From Oryzias latipes (lineage: Eukaryota; Chordata; Actinopteri; Beloniformes; Adrianichthyidae): a DNA stretch of 64,000 bases. Under the pieces are notes generated by a model that saw only the letters and a list, made by a program, of their open reading frames with translations, did no database searches and was not told the origin of the DNA. The DNA lies in the NCBI RefSeq assembly GCF_002234675.1, contig NC_019866.2:8213261-8277260 (forward strand), written 5' to 3'. This document shows, in pieces, positions 23,288 to 40,500 of the stretch. The position numbers and the translations under genes were made by a program. Every line of letters starts with the position of its first letter. The first letter of the stretch is position 1.

Positions 23288-24297
23288 CTTTGCCTTGTTA
23301 ATGTGATCTGGTCGACACCCTGAGTATTATATGTGTGAACGTCAACACAGACACACCCAGCAGTGGTTCAAGATAGTGAAGAGGCAGTTCAAGAAATGCT
23401 GATTGTGTAAGATAAGAAAAATATCCTAAATTCAGAAGTGTAGTAGGTTTACCTTCATTAAAAATGATTTTGTTAAATTCTATGGTCATGATTCACCTCC
23501 ATAGAACATACAACAATGTTTTTCAGCAAAGTACCTTCCCATTAGGTATGTTGGAATTATTTTGACTTTTAACCTTTCAGAAGGTCAAAAGAATTGAAAA
23601 TAATTGAAAAAAGATAAATTATTTAAAAAAACGTAAACATTGTCAATTAAAAAAAACATTGATTGATTGAAGGGCAAGAAGCAGGAAAAAGTCCAAAATA
23701 AATAAAAAAAACAATTTCATGAAGTGAATAAAGATGTTTTGTGTAAATGTCGTTTTGTTTTAAGTCTTATTTACAAGATGAAAACCAACAATGAATGCAC
23801 CAAGTTTAGTAACAACTTAACCTTTTTTTTGTATTAACTGTATTTTATTGTAACCATCCATCTTCCCATAAATCTGCAAGAAATGATTGTTAAAAAACCA
23901 AATGTTCTGCGGTTGTACTGCTCAAAGCTCAGTGTGTACAACTACTTGATTGGATGACATTAATAATATGACATTCATCTTTCTTTTAATCAGACCTTTC
24001 CTTGAATAAAGCTTAAAATTCAGGAATTTACACATCTGCTGTTTGAATTGTATTCCGATTTGTTTTGTTTTTTTCATTCGGCTTTAAAAACTATTTGACA
24101 TTTACATTATTCTGCCTGTGAATGTTACGCCCTCCTCTTATCATGTTCTACTGTAAATCTACATCACACCATGTTCTGCCTCTAAGTCCAACGCCCTTTC
24201 ATCTCAGGGTTTTGAGAGGAGGCGCTTTCCTTTAAAAGCTGCAGGAATCGCACCAGCGAGCACTAGGCTTGTGACAGTAAAATCAGTAGCTGTCAAC
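23288..24297. promoter_or_regulatory. Bidirectional promoter alpha6/beta7
   Basis: The alpha6 side, in minus orientation, has TATAATA (23331-23325), GGGTGTGTCT (23358-23349) and CTTATCT (23416-23410). The beta7 side has CTTATCA (24137-24143), GAGAGGAG (24214-24221) and TTTAAAAG (24231-24238), 59 bp before the ATG. The middle is AT-rich and without a gene. Confidence 0.7.
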
Positions 24298-24885
24298 ATG
24301 GTTGAATGGACAGACTTTGAGCGCGCCACCATCCAGGACATCTTCTCCAGGATAGACAAGGATGTTGTTGGACCTGCTGCTCTCTCCAGGTTTGGTCTCT
24401 CGGTTCACCTTTCTGTTATTTAGTCCTTGCTCTCATTTCCTCACGTTTCCTCAGGTGTCTGATCGTCTACCCCTGGACTCAGAGGTACTTTGGCAGCTTT
24501 GGAAACCTCTACAACGCCGCCGCCATCACCTCCAACCCAAAGGTCGCAGCACACGGAAAGGTTGTCCTGTCGGGTCTGGAGCTGGCCGTGAAGAACATGG
24601 ATGACATCAAGCAGACTTACGCAGATCTGAGCGTGCTGCACTCCGAGAAACTGCATGTGGACCCCGACAATTTTAAGGTACAGAGGACAGAATGAGGCGC
24701 ACTGTCATCAGCCGTCACAAGCCTTGGATGATTTTCTGATGTTTGATGCTTTGCAGCTCCTGGCAGACTGCCTGACGATTGTGGTCGCCGCTCAGATGGG
24801 ACCAGATTTCACCTGCGACGTCCAGGCAGCTTTCCAGAAGTTCCTGGCCGTGGTGGTGTCTTCCCTCCGGAGGCAGTACCACTAA
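24298..24885 (+). CDS. hbb: beta-globin (beta7)
   Basis: Haemoglobin beta chain. Exons are 24298-24389, 24455-24677 and 24757-24885 (92/223/129 bp), giving 147 residues with short GT-AG introns. It begins [19 protein letters not shown] and ends SLRRQYH, with the HC3 His present. Distal His (VAAHGK), proximal His with Ser F9 (LHSEKL) and YPWTQR are intact. It shares a promoter region with alpha6, so the pair probably supplies both chains of one haemoglobin. AATAAA lies at 24915. Confidence 0.96.
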
Positions 24886-24914
24886 GGAGCAACCGAATTT
24901 CTCTCCAATTGACC

Positions 24915-24920
24915 AATAAA
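24915..24920 (+). terminator. beta7 poly(A) signal
   Basis: AATAAA lies 30 bp after the beta7 stop. Confidence 0.75.
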
Positions 24921-26305
24921 AAATACAAACTGAAGCACACTTACACTGGTGTCTGTGTCTGATTACTGATTTTTTTTCCGATGTATATATTTATATATAT
25001 ATATATATATATAATTTTTTTAAGTTACAACAAAATGCATTTTAAACTTGATGTTGTTTCCTGTAAATCATCTTTAAAAAAAACAGGAGAAAACTAATTC
25101 GAAAATGTTTAAAATTAACAAAATGTTTTATTCCTGTAATAAATAAAACAAACTTAAGATGAAAGTAAGAGGAGAATGTAAAAGGGATGATCAAATAACT
25201 TTTTTTTTATATTTTAGAGTGGAGAACTCAAAAATGCTGATCCAGTAGTAGGCTACGCAACTTTAAGCAGTATCATAAGGTGAAACTGCTTAAACTTCAC
25301 TTTAATTGATTTTAATTTTCACTTTATTCTTACTTTGCAGCAAAACTGTAAAACTGTAAAATGTAAGCGGTAACTCTTTTATTAAATCTTCTATGTACAA
25401 AAGGTTTAAAGCAGCAATACTGTGAGGCACAATTGGTAAATTAACACTAAAATGTTCACAAGAAAACCATTTTTCTGCCGGCATTGCCAAGTTTTTATTT
25501 TGATTTCTATAAATACAAAAAACTGAATATAATATCTTGTTGATTCAAAGATTTAAATACATTTTTAATTCTGTTTAGTCCTGTTTTTTTTGTTGTTGTT
25601 TTCTTTGTATAGTTGTGGAGGTGGAAACCTTTTGCTTTGATTACCGTTAGGTAACATTTGTTGTTGTTCTTGCCTTTCTGAGGTACGAAGGATTCAGGTT
25701 TTTAGCTATAAACTAACTTCCCCATTTGTGTTTCCAGTGGTTTTTTTTTGCCAAGAATTTACCAAACATTTGTAATTATTTTTACATCATTAGTGCGAAA
25801 CACTGGATATATATTATACTTCTGTTATGTAAAATGTAGTACAGATGTCATTTCATCCATTAAAATTCCACTACAGTAATAATGTAAAATATATGATTAC
25901 GATTTAACATGAAGCACATTGAATTGTTTTATGGCTTTGAAGTAAAAATCAATGTTATTTTGTAATAAAGACTTGATTTTCATGATGTGATTAATCATAC
26001 CCTATTAAAGTTATTATTATTTACAAGTCCATTTTCTATTTACTAAAAAAAAACCAGGTTTTATTAATATTAAGCCAAAATTTTCTTGTCAATTTCATGT
26101 TATCTCTTGAGTCATGACAAACGTAACACTCTAAAATTATTAATATATTCTTAAATGCCAATTTATGACTATAAATTACTAACAACTTAAAACCCCCCCA
26201 AATTATGAAGACAACATTCTTAATGTTTTGCAACCATGCATTTATTGATCATTGGCAGAGAAAGCGCAAACACTCTCTTCTTCAATGACTTGGACTTTGT
26301 GTTGT
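24921..26305. other. AT-rich spacer between beta7 and alpha8
   Basis: The two genes converge tail to tail here. A TA dinucleotide run lies at about 24985-25013. No other feature is recognised. Confidence 0.5.
24985..25013. repeat. TA microsatellite
   Basis: Run of TA dinucleotides. Confidence 0.85.
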
Positions 26306-26985
26306 TTATCTGTACTTCTCAGCCAGAGCCAGAGCCAAAGCAGCCAGGAACTTGTCCATGGCCACATGCACCTCAGGGGTGAAGTCATTGGGGAACATGA
26401 TGGCCAGCACCACCAGGATGTTGTGGGAGAGAATCTGTGGTGGAAAAAGAAAGATGAATGTTAAGCTCTGGCTCCTGCATCTCAACAAGTAAATAAAGAA
26501 GTATTATCTTTCAACAAATAGTATTTCCAAGAACAAAAAAGGCCCTTCTGAGTCACAGACAGAGAAGCTTTACAAGCTTTAGATCCTCACCTTGAAGTTG
26601 GCAGGATCCACTCTCAGAGTGAAAGCATGCAGCTCACTGAGGTTCAGGAGACCAGCAGTCAGATTGTCGATTTTGCCCACAGCTTCAGCAACTCCTCCCA
26701 TCACAGTCTGTCCGTGCTTCTTCACCGGGGCAGAGCCGGGGCTCAGGTCCTTCCAGTGGGCGAAGTAGGTCTTGGTCTGAGGGTAGACCACCAGCATCCT
26801 GAGGGGAAATCCGTAAAGGTGGTGAATCAGAGCACAAAAATAAAACTTCATTTACATTTGTAGAGAACCATTGAATGTCATAATCACCTGCCAAGAGCAT
26901 CTGCTCCAATATCTGTTGCCTTGGAAGAGATCTTGGCCCAGAATGCCTTGACGACATCCTTGTCTTTAGCAGAGAGACTGGTCAT
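26306..26985 (-). CDS. hba: alpha-globin (alpha8)
   Basis: Haemoglobin alpha chain, the last globin of the cluster. Exons in gene order are 26985-26888, 26798-26591 and 26434-26306 (98/208/129 bp), giving 144 residues, [12 protein letters not shown] to LAEKYR. The protein is the same as alpha6. By eye only about four bases differ over 680 bp: two silent changes in exon 3 and two in introns. Promoter and 3' UTR are unlike those of alpha6, so the two copies may be expressed differently while coding the same chain. Confidence 0.96.
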
Positions 26986-27030
26986 CTTGTCTTTGTCAGT
27001 TGGGAACTGTAATGTGTCGAGACCTTGGGG

Positions 27031-27119
27031 GGTTTATGTACTACTCCCCAGAATAGACACACCCAAGACAAATATAGCGAGCAGAGGCGTTCCAAGAGAT
27101 GAGCCTCAATTAGAGATAA
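27031..27119 (-). promoter_or_regulatory. alpha8 promoter
   Basis: In gene orientation: TTATCT (27119-27114), GGGTGTGTCT (27064-27055) and a CATAAACC TATA-type box (27038-27031), 46 bp before the ATG. Confidence 0.65.
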
Positions 27120-27549
27120 ACAAAAACCCTCATCAAGTGCCTCTTCACTTCATCTGTACAAACATTTTTTTCTGTCATCATCAAGAAAGCTAAGGATAAT
27201 GTGTGTTTGAATATGTTATATTAAATCAAACATTAAGGAAAATCAGCTTTCTTTTAAATCACAGAAACATATCTCAACAATATATTTTTAAAAGTCATTT
27301 GACAGAAAATTATCTTTGTTAAAATGAAAGAAAAAATAGACAAAGAACGAATCTAATTCAAATACAGTCAATACTGGTTTTAATTTGGGTGTTGCTGAAA
27401 AGGGAACAGAGGAGACAGACCTCATTCAAACAGCATTAAAATCCAGGCACTTCAATCAAGTCGCCCAATATTGAAAGATTTATTTGGAAACCTTCCAAAA
27501 TCATCACTAAAGTAAGGTTCTGTCTTTCCTGCCAAAACATTCATTCCAA

Positions 27550-27615
27550 ACTCTTATCAAAGGCCGTACACAGCAGCTGTAAGGGTGGACCCACACAAGC
27601 TGGGGAGATAAGACT
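27550..27615. promoter_or_regulatory. Candidate erythroid enhancer upstream of alpha8
   Basis: CTTATC (27553-27558) and AGATAAG (27606-27612), two GATA sites in opposite orientation, flank GGGTGG (27583-27588) and CCACACA (27591-27597), CACCC-type sites. The cluster lies 0.6 kb upstream of alpha8 at the kank2 side of the globin block. Function is inferred from motifs. Confidence 0.4.
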
Positions 27616-30600
27616 TTTTCACTCCTTTAGCTGATCCTGTGGTGCTGAAAAGTTGTCATAAAGTCATGAAGTTCCTAAAGATTTCAGCCTTAAACTTATA
27701 AGAACACATTCGATATACTATTTAAGTTAATTACATTGATATGGGTCTATTGCTTCCACACACTAAACTCTTCCAAAACGTTATCATTTCTAACCTTTAT
27801 GCCATAAAAAAAGAAAAAATCCAAAACAAAAGCAAATCTTGCTTGACAAAAACTTTTTAATTAAATTCATGATTCTTAAAAATATTAAAAGTTTTAATAA
27901 ATCTCGTCAGGCAATGAAATCAACATTAGTGAATAACTTTTGACAGCTGGAAGCTACAGAACAGGAAAGTCTAAGAAATAAATTAAGCACATTTCTTTAA
28001 ACTTCATATAGGAAATCATTTAAACATGGCTGAAATTATCAGAAACAGATATTGAGAAGACTATATTGGTAAATTAATGAGTACACTAAAGCTGTCAACA
28101 AAAAAATTAGAAAATTTACTAAAGTTTCCACAAAAAAGATTTGACTTGAATGTGGATTCCTTTGTGTTTTCTGCAGTTTTTGTGGTTTAGGTGCTTTTTC
28201 TTAATTTCCCGATCACCTTTTTTTCAAAGCCTGAAGTTTATCCATATTGCATTTTTCAAATATTCAGTTTAGTTTCTTTAATTTCTTCCAATCTGAAAAG
28301 TTTTTGAAATTCCCGAACTAACAGACAGATTACAATCAGCTTGAGACATTTTTAATCAAGAAATAAACTTTCCATTTTTCTATTGACATGAATTCATGGG
28401 GTTTATTTAAACTTATTTGGTCTAAATAGAGCTTTAATGTATACAGTGCATACTAAATTTATTTTATTGCTGGTTTTAACACCTTAAAATGTTACTTTAC
28501 CAGGACAACACAAGTTGTTTGACTATAGTGTTTATGTCAGCCATTTTTTTTTTGAACGTGGCTATAAAGCAGCTGAGGCCCAGCGGTCCAGTCGTGTTAT
28601 CTGCAGCTCCTCCCAAAGACGAGCAGCTGTCTGAGGACACCAGATGCAGCTGCAACCCTGTTTTTCTCAGATTGTGGCCTGAGCAAACTTGCTTCATTGT
28701 TTGTAAAAAAGGCAAGAAAGTGTGGAGTCATAATGGAAGGAGGGACTCAGACATAGACATCATGATCAGTTTACATTCACATTAAACTTATGTAACAATA
28801 AACTAATTCTTTCAAAAAATGAAATTGCGACTTTGTCTTCTTATGCTTGACTGTTTTCCAATGGATTTGTCGTTCTTCTCATATACAATATTTATGTCTG
28901 GAAATGTTATTTCCTTCAAGAGCATCTTAATAAACTTCAGGCTTTAATTAAAGGCATATTTGCCATTTTTCTAAATCGCATATTTACAAAACTAAGCCCA
29001 AATCATTAGCCTTACCTCACTGTGCCTTACTAAAGACTGCAGGAGTTCCTGCTAAAAGGCTCCATTTTGTTTTCTGCAAACATGTTGCAGTGGGTTAATG
29101 GCATGCCATTTCATTGTGTTATCATTTGTTTTTAAAATTATGTTCTGCTCGTATGACGTTTTTTCTTTACACAAATGAGACTTGCTCCTGGCAAGCTCCC
29201 TAAGCAATCTTAGAACAAGTCTACATCTGATCGAGCCCCATAGCTGCTAACTTTGCACATGCTCAGTTGAGTCCTGGCATTGAGGTACACTTGCTAGAAA
29301 TGCCCCTTAAGAGGTCTTTATATCTTATTCTTACTCAAAATTTGCTCTTTTAACCCCCTTCTTGATTATTTACAATCTAGTATTTTTTTAGAAGTCAGAA
29401 TCCAACTGATTGTCAGTTTATTCTGAGAATTTGTGACTAATAACTTTAGAAATTCTCTGGAGGCTGGATTGGTTTATTTAATATTGCCTGTCTTTTTCGC
29501 CTTTTTTTAGCTCAATAAAAAGTTTTAATTAAAGTTATTATTTATATATAGTAATACTAAAATTATATATATACACAAATCAAAGTGCTGCTTCAATTGT
29601 TTTTATGAATGCAGAGCAAACTGTGAAGCCCTTGGTCTAATCAAAGCAACATTTAAGAAAAACTATGACCTAAATATATTTCTTCTAACTCCACTAAATC
29701 CATTTTGTGGTTAAGGGGTTGCTGGAGCCTATCCCTGCTAATGTTATACAAAGACAGGGTACATCCTTGACTGGTCGCAAGCCTGTGGCAGATTTAATCA
29801 CAACTTCTTAACTATTTGCCGGACATGATAAAACAACTAGTTTTCACGTTGACAGTGAAAGAATAAGTGAAAGTCATTTATTCTGATTGAAATGACAGAT
29901 GTCACTGAGTACAGAGGTATTTAAATTTTTGTACAGAAGGTTCAAAATCTGTGTCTATATTAACTATTTTAATAATTCAGTGCAAAGATAGATAGACTGG
30001 GAAAAATGTAAAGTGTAAAAGATACCCTCTGTGAAAGCCCCTTATGTGTGCAACACCAGCGTAAATCAGCCACATCAGCGGTGAATGATACACTGAATTA
30101 ATACCAGACAAAAGATGTGGTGGTCTACATTTATTAATCGACTGCTTTCCAAAATGCACAAACCAGAAGAGACACAGCCAAGAATTTACATAATCTGTTG
30201 GAAAACAATTCTAGAGAGCTGTATGCTTACATAAAGTAGGTGATCTTAAAAAATCTAAAATGTATAAAAAGATAGATACATAGATACTTAAATAAAAAAT
30301 CTCTAAGCTTATACAAAAATTCATCACCAAAAATCGAGTATGAAAGTTGAGACCAAAAATATTTAAAAAGTAATAAAAATTTGACATCAATACCGTATCC
30401 TTTTTTGTTCAAAACCGTCAGATTTTGGTGCAGAGTTTTTCTTTTCAGATATATATTATTTTGATATTAATATATATTACATGGAACATGCTTTAAAAAC
30501 CAAGGTCATATCTCTGACAAATCTTCATCTTTCCTTGTTTTCCTGCCTCAAATAAATTCACCGTTGTGTCCAAAATCCAAGCATTTCCGTACCCTAACCT

Positions 30601-31282
30601 TCAGAGAAAAACTGCTTTTTTTCTCTCACTGATGCTGAACTTTAGGAAAAGATGTTTTAAAATTGTTTTTTGTTAGAAAACAATACCAAAAAGTTCCTTC
30701 TGGAGTAAAAACTCTGCCTCTTCATGAACATAAAACCATGATACTCAGAGGTCAGATTAACAAAACTAATATAAAAATACTCTGCTGTAAATAAATCAGG
30801 TGCATCAACATTAATATACTGTTGAGGTGGGTTATTATTTAGTAGCACCAATGATGTTTGATGCAAGGACACTTTTTCTACAAGAGGGGTGGCTTTTGTT
30901 ATTCCAAGTAATCGCATCAAATGATGCTCCTGTTTGATAACTACGGACAATTATGGGATGGAAATAGCATTGCACCGCTAACTAAAACACAAAAATAAAA
31001 GTGTACACTCATGAAAGTGAATAGTTTTGACTTCCTAATGCTACTAAAAATGGTCCAGATGAAACCGAAAACTAGACATCCACCAAATGAGCAGTTTCTC
31101 ACACTTTCAGTCAACATGTAAAAACAACGATGTACACAAAAGTTTTAAATTATTATGTTGCAAGCTATACATGTTGCGATGCAAACAGATATTTTAGTGT
31201 GACAGAGGATGCAGACCAGTTCTTTGCTTTTCATGACAACATGGATGAGAAGCATCTGTGATGTGAGCTGCAGGAGCCCCCC
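27616..31282. other. Intergenic, globin cluster to kank2
   Basis: Mostly AT-rich, no gene recognised; it must hold the kank2 3' UTR. A GC-richer patch at about 28565-28760 includes TTATCT (about 28588) and several CAGCTG words and may be a conserved element. Bases about 29710-29795 resemble an inverted piece of the fish L2-type 3' unit. Confidence 0.45.
29710..29795 (-). repeat. L2-type fragment (diverged)
   Basis: The run 'gctggagcctatccctgct' and, 30 bp on, 'acagggtacatccttgac' followed by 'tggtcgcaagcctgt' match the reverse of the common L2-type 3' unit. It is old and short. Confidence 0.55.
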
Positions 31283-36180
<4,898 letters not shown>

Positions 36181-36609
36181 GCTGAGTCTGTGTTTTGAGC
36201 CACACAAACTCTCACCTGTGGGGAGACAAATATCTCAAAATCATGAACAAACAAACACAAATATTTAGGAAAAAACACTTCCTTTTGTTTTTACCAAGGA
36301 ACATTTAAAATCCCACAATGAACAATCGTTCCCAGTGGTCTCTTCATTTTGATTAAGCTGTTTTAGCCAAAAATAAATAAAAAATAACTTTTGCTTTCTA
36401 GTACATAATTTTGGCAGAGCTGCAGAAATTAACCTCGGAGTTGTGGGCGGAGTAAATCTGCACCCATTTCCGATCATCCCTTTGTTTACACTCTCCTCTG
36501 CTAGTTTACAGCCTGTCACACCCCCAACTTAACAAATCACGCGCCACAAAACTGGCATGCAACAGCACATTTGATTCTTCTTTTTCTGATTCAACCCAAT
36601 TTGAATAAA

Positions 36610-36708
36610 GAAACACTTTAAAATGCTATTTTCTTATTATATGTCCCCCATCATGTTACAAGAATATGTCAAAAACACGATTTTTATTGGAGTGGGTGTT
36701 AACTGAAG
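36610..36708 (-). repeat. Miniature inverted-repeat element, partial
   Basis: On the minus strand it starts CACCCACTCCAATAAAAATC and continues like the left end of the elements at 45685 and 57003. Only the start is recognisable. Confidence 0.5.
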
Positions 36709-37267
36709 TAAAGCGCAGCCTTAGTGGGACCCCTGTTTACACAGAATGAGTTGTTACTAAATCTGCTATCCTTTGTATATGATGGTAACTTTACTGCTTG
36801 TCTTGTGAAGTTACCCCCCCATCTCTAATTTTATCTATTCTCTGGAACATAGTTACTCATATGTTTCTTTCTTTTACAGCATGTGGAGAAGAAGTGGAGG
36901 GGAAAGTTTCCTGGCAGCTAAATCCAGAACAGAGATTTGCCAGATGCAACCTTATTAGGCATCAACTCTGCACACTAACTTTGCCTCTCAAATTAGAGGT
37001 CTGCTCACAGCCCCTGCTCATTCTCTTTTCCTATCCTCCAATTCACGTCTATTATCTGTTTGTCTTCCCTTGAAGCCTCTCTGCTCCCTTCTCGACATCA
37101 GCTGATGATCATGCGGTTAGATCTCGCCCTCCTTTTTCTGCAGATTAACTTCCTTGCCACTCTAACACAGAAAAGCTCAGACTTTCAGCGCACTCTGACA
37201 TGCCATAAACTAAATGTTGTGATTTTTCACTTCCACAGAGAGCAACAGACATCCTGCAAAAACGTCA

Positions 37268-37294
37268 ACCCCCCCCCCCCCCCCCCCCCCCCCC
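37268..37294. repeat. Poly-C run
   Basis: A C homopolymer of about 26 bases, preceded by AACGTCAA; the length may be unreliable in assembly. Confidence 0.9.
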
Positions 37295-37510
37295 ATGCCA
37301 ATTCCTGAGAGCTGACTCTGCCTGAAAAAAAGATTAACTTTCTAGGTCATCCCTTTTGTGGGAACAGGGCTGAAATGTTTGAGCCACCCACAGCATTAGT
37401 CAGATGAACAGCTCTGTGGCTTGAAGGAGCGACGATCAGAAGTTAGAGCTGAAACTTTCCTTTTCTTTTTCCTCAGGCATACTTGGTTTGAATCAGTTTA
37501 AGGTCGTCGC

Positions 37511-37528
37511 CCCCCCCCCCCCCCCCCC
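37511..37528. repeat. Poly-C run
   Basis: A second C homopolymer of about 18 bases. Confidence 0.9.
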
Positions 37529-40500
37529 GTCCGCCCTCATGTCTTGTGACCCTTGCTGCTGCTTGCCCGTTTAGAAAAAAGTAGGACACTCGGAAACAAT
37601 GCATCGTATGTGAAGTGCTGAGGTCGGTTACATTTTCTCCATGCGATTTCCCTTATCTGCACTTTTTCATCACACCGAGGAGCCATGATAACACTGTACG
37701 CTTCAGTCTAATGCAGAAAAATGTGTGACAAGAAAGGATCTACAGACTTTCAACTTAAATACACGTAGATATGAAATGCTAATACTAATATAAACAAAAG
37801 ATATATAGATAAGAATCAGCAAAGATTTTAAGAAGCTAAGACAAAAAGATTTTAGAGTTAAAACCATAATTGTTTTTGTGCTTCTCTTAAGCTTAAATCT
37901 GCAAATTAAGCGTCAGACTGATTATGAGTTGGGTTGCGGTGCTTTGTTAGTTTGACTGGATGTGTGAGAAAGTGAGGAGAGGACACAGAAGGGTGTCTGT
38001 GTGCCAGCGGTAGGGTGGGGGACAGCGCTGACAGGGGACAGTTGATGAGATATAATTAGAGTCTGCAGTTTAGCAACCACACACCCCAGCCAGACTCCGA
38101 GGCTGACTTTGTCCACCGGTTTTCAACTCCTAATCCCCCTGGATTGTTCTGCTTGAAATGTCTATTTCCTCGTTGGCTCTGTGAGAGCTTTTTTTTGTGA
38201 AAGCATCCACCTCGGGCGCACTGCTGAGCCCAGACTGGCTGACCTTCTTCCCTCTCCCTCCTCTCTCATAGAGTTCCTTTGGGATGAACAGAAAGCCGAG
38301 TTCGCCCTTTCCTCTCTGCCCCTCTCCAGACAGCTCTTCTCGGCTACCCTCATCCATAACATCGCCTCCACGGCGCTCCCCCACCTCCTGCTGCAAATCA
38401 TAATAAAAGAAGCTTACACTGCCAAGTTTATGCCATTCCTTCCTATTAAGATTGAGTGAGCCCTCAGGGGGGTAGGATGCAGGTCATCCAGCACAAATTG
38501 AATGTTAGTAGTATGTCCTGTAAGATGCCATGAGAATAACTATTGTGCTGTAATTTCGGCACATTTTCGTTTTCATTTTCTCTCTGTGAGGTTTCAGCTT
38601 TCTTCATTCTTTCATTGGAAGTTTGCACACTGGGTTTGATTTATGGCATTTACAAACATCCTTTTATCTTCAATCTTAAGACCAGGGACCACCCCGAGGA
38701 GTCATTAAAAGTGCCAGGCCACATTTGGAGGTCAGCTCTCCAAAGTTTGTCAGACTCATTGCTTCCGTTTATTGTGTTATCTCATCATTATTGCCATTAC
38801 AGTGCATCAAAGTCCATTATTTCTGGACGAGAAAACAGCAACAAAGAAGAATCTTAATGGATTCTTCCAGTCATTTAATGACTTGCAATTTAGGAAAAAG
38901 AAAGAGGTTTCTTTTACGGTTTCATACCAGCTGTTTGTGCTGTGAGGATGAGTGTTCTCCTCCCCAGCCTCCTTCTCTTCTTTCCTTTTCTTTCCCCTGT
39001 AACAGTCAGCACCTAAAGAAACAAAACAACAAAAAAAGTCCTTTTTGAAACTTGAACCACTTTACTTAAATAGTTGAAGCGTGCAACCCTTACATAAAGA
39101 AAGAAAATGGACTTATAAAAGACACTTTAAACAATATTTAAATGGGTTGATTTTAAAAAGGTGTTACATTTTTGAGTTTTTTTAACTGATCAACAGGTAA
39201 AGCAGAAGAAACAGGCATGAGTGAAACTGGATCCATGTCCTAAACACCTCCGTCACAGTTTACACAGCAGCTCAGGGCAATCTAATCAATTCAAGGCCAG
39301 CAGCGGGAATCTCTCTGCCATGTGATTGGGTAACATGTTCTGCCTTCTTTCTGGTGTGACTAACACTCCTAAATCCAGCAGCGCAGACTCACACCCTCCA
39401 GTTTGGTGGGAACTGCCACCACCAGCACAAACCCGAAAGCAGATGCTATTGGATAAGTCAGAGTCTGCTCAACCTCAAGCTGGTCAGGACGTTGCAACCG
39501 TGTGGTCGACATTTAGCCCCGAAGGCAGGGGTGACCTTTGCTTAATATCAGAACATGACTCGCTGTTATTAAGCCCATTGTTTCATGGTGTTGTCATGCC
39601 GGCTCTGCAGAGGGAGGGGGGCTGGAGGGAGAAACAGATCTTTTGGACTGGAACGACAGCCAAAATCACAAAGAGCCATTCATCGAGCTCCGAGTTCCAC
39701 AGCTGGTTTTAATAGAAAATGAGGAGGGGCATCTTACAGACAGAGCCTGAGAGAAGCTCTGCGTGTGTGTGCGGCAGAAAAACCCACCTCAAAACAAACA
39801 AACAGTTGATAAAGTGGCGCTGTGGACCCACATGCTGACAGAAAGAGGAAATAAAAGACGCAAGGCTTACATTTGTGATTGATTGCTGAAGTCCTAAAGA
39901 CTTCACCGACAAGACTAGTTATTAATGCTGCTAAATGCTGCATAAATGACATATTCTCGTATGTCTAAAGCAGCCAAAGCTGTATATCAATGGGAAAAGT
40001 TATTCTCAAGCCATAGGGTCAAAGACAAACTGCTTAATGTAAGGCACTGGCTTTAACCTCGTGGCACAGACAGCAAATGACTCACTAAACTCCCATCGCC
40101 TCCCACTCGACACTTGAAAACCCACAGATCCCCAACACATCAACACAGTCTGAGGCCTGAAGACTCCCACAGATCAACAAACACAGCTGAAGCTATTAAC
40201 TTGATTTATTCAGGTGAAAACACAAAAATATATGAAAACTGGACGACTTGGCTGCCTTAAATCAAACGTACCTTCTGATGAAATTATGTTTTTTAATTTG
40301 TCATCAAACCAGGCTACTTGCAGAACACGGAGGATGATAGCTGGAGATGTGATAAAGAAAGGGTTACAGGAAAACGATTTTCATCTTTGTATTCCCCAAA
40401 GACCCAAAATCAACTCTGTCACTTCCTCCCAGCCCAGGGCGAGGAGTAACGAGGAGAGCACAAGAAAGTTGGAAAAAAGAGGGGGCAGGGATGGGGAAAG

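Noticed and set aside
39326-39712. Plus-strand open frame of 128 codons in kank2 intron 1
   Set aside because: No recognisable domain, no donor or acceptor pattern, and intronic position.
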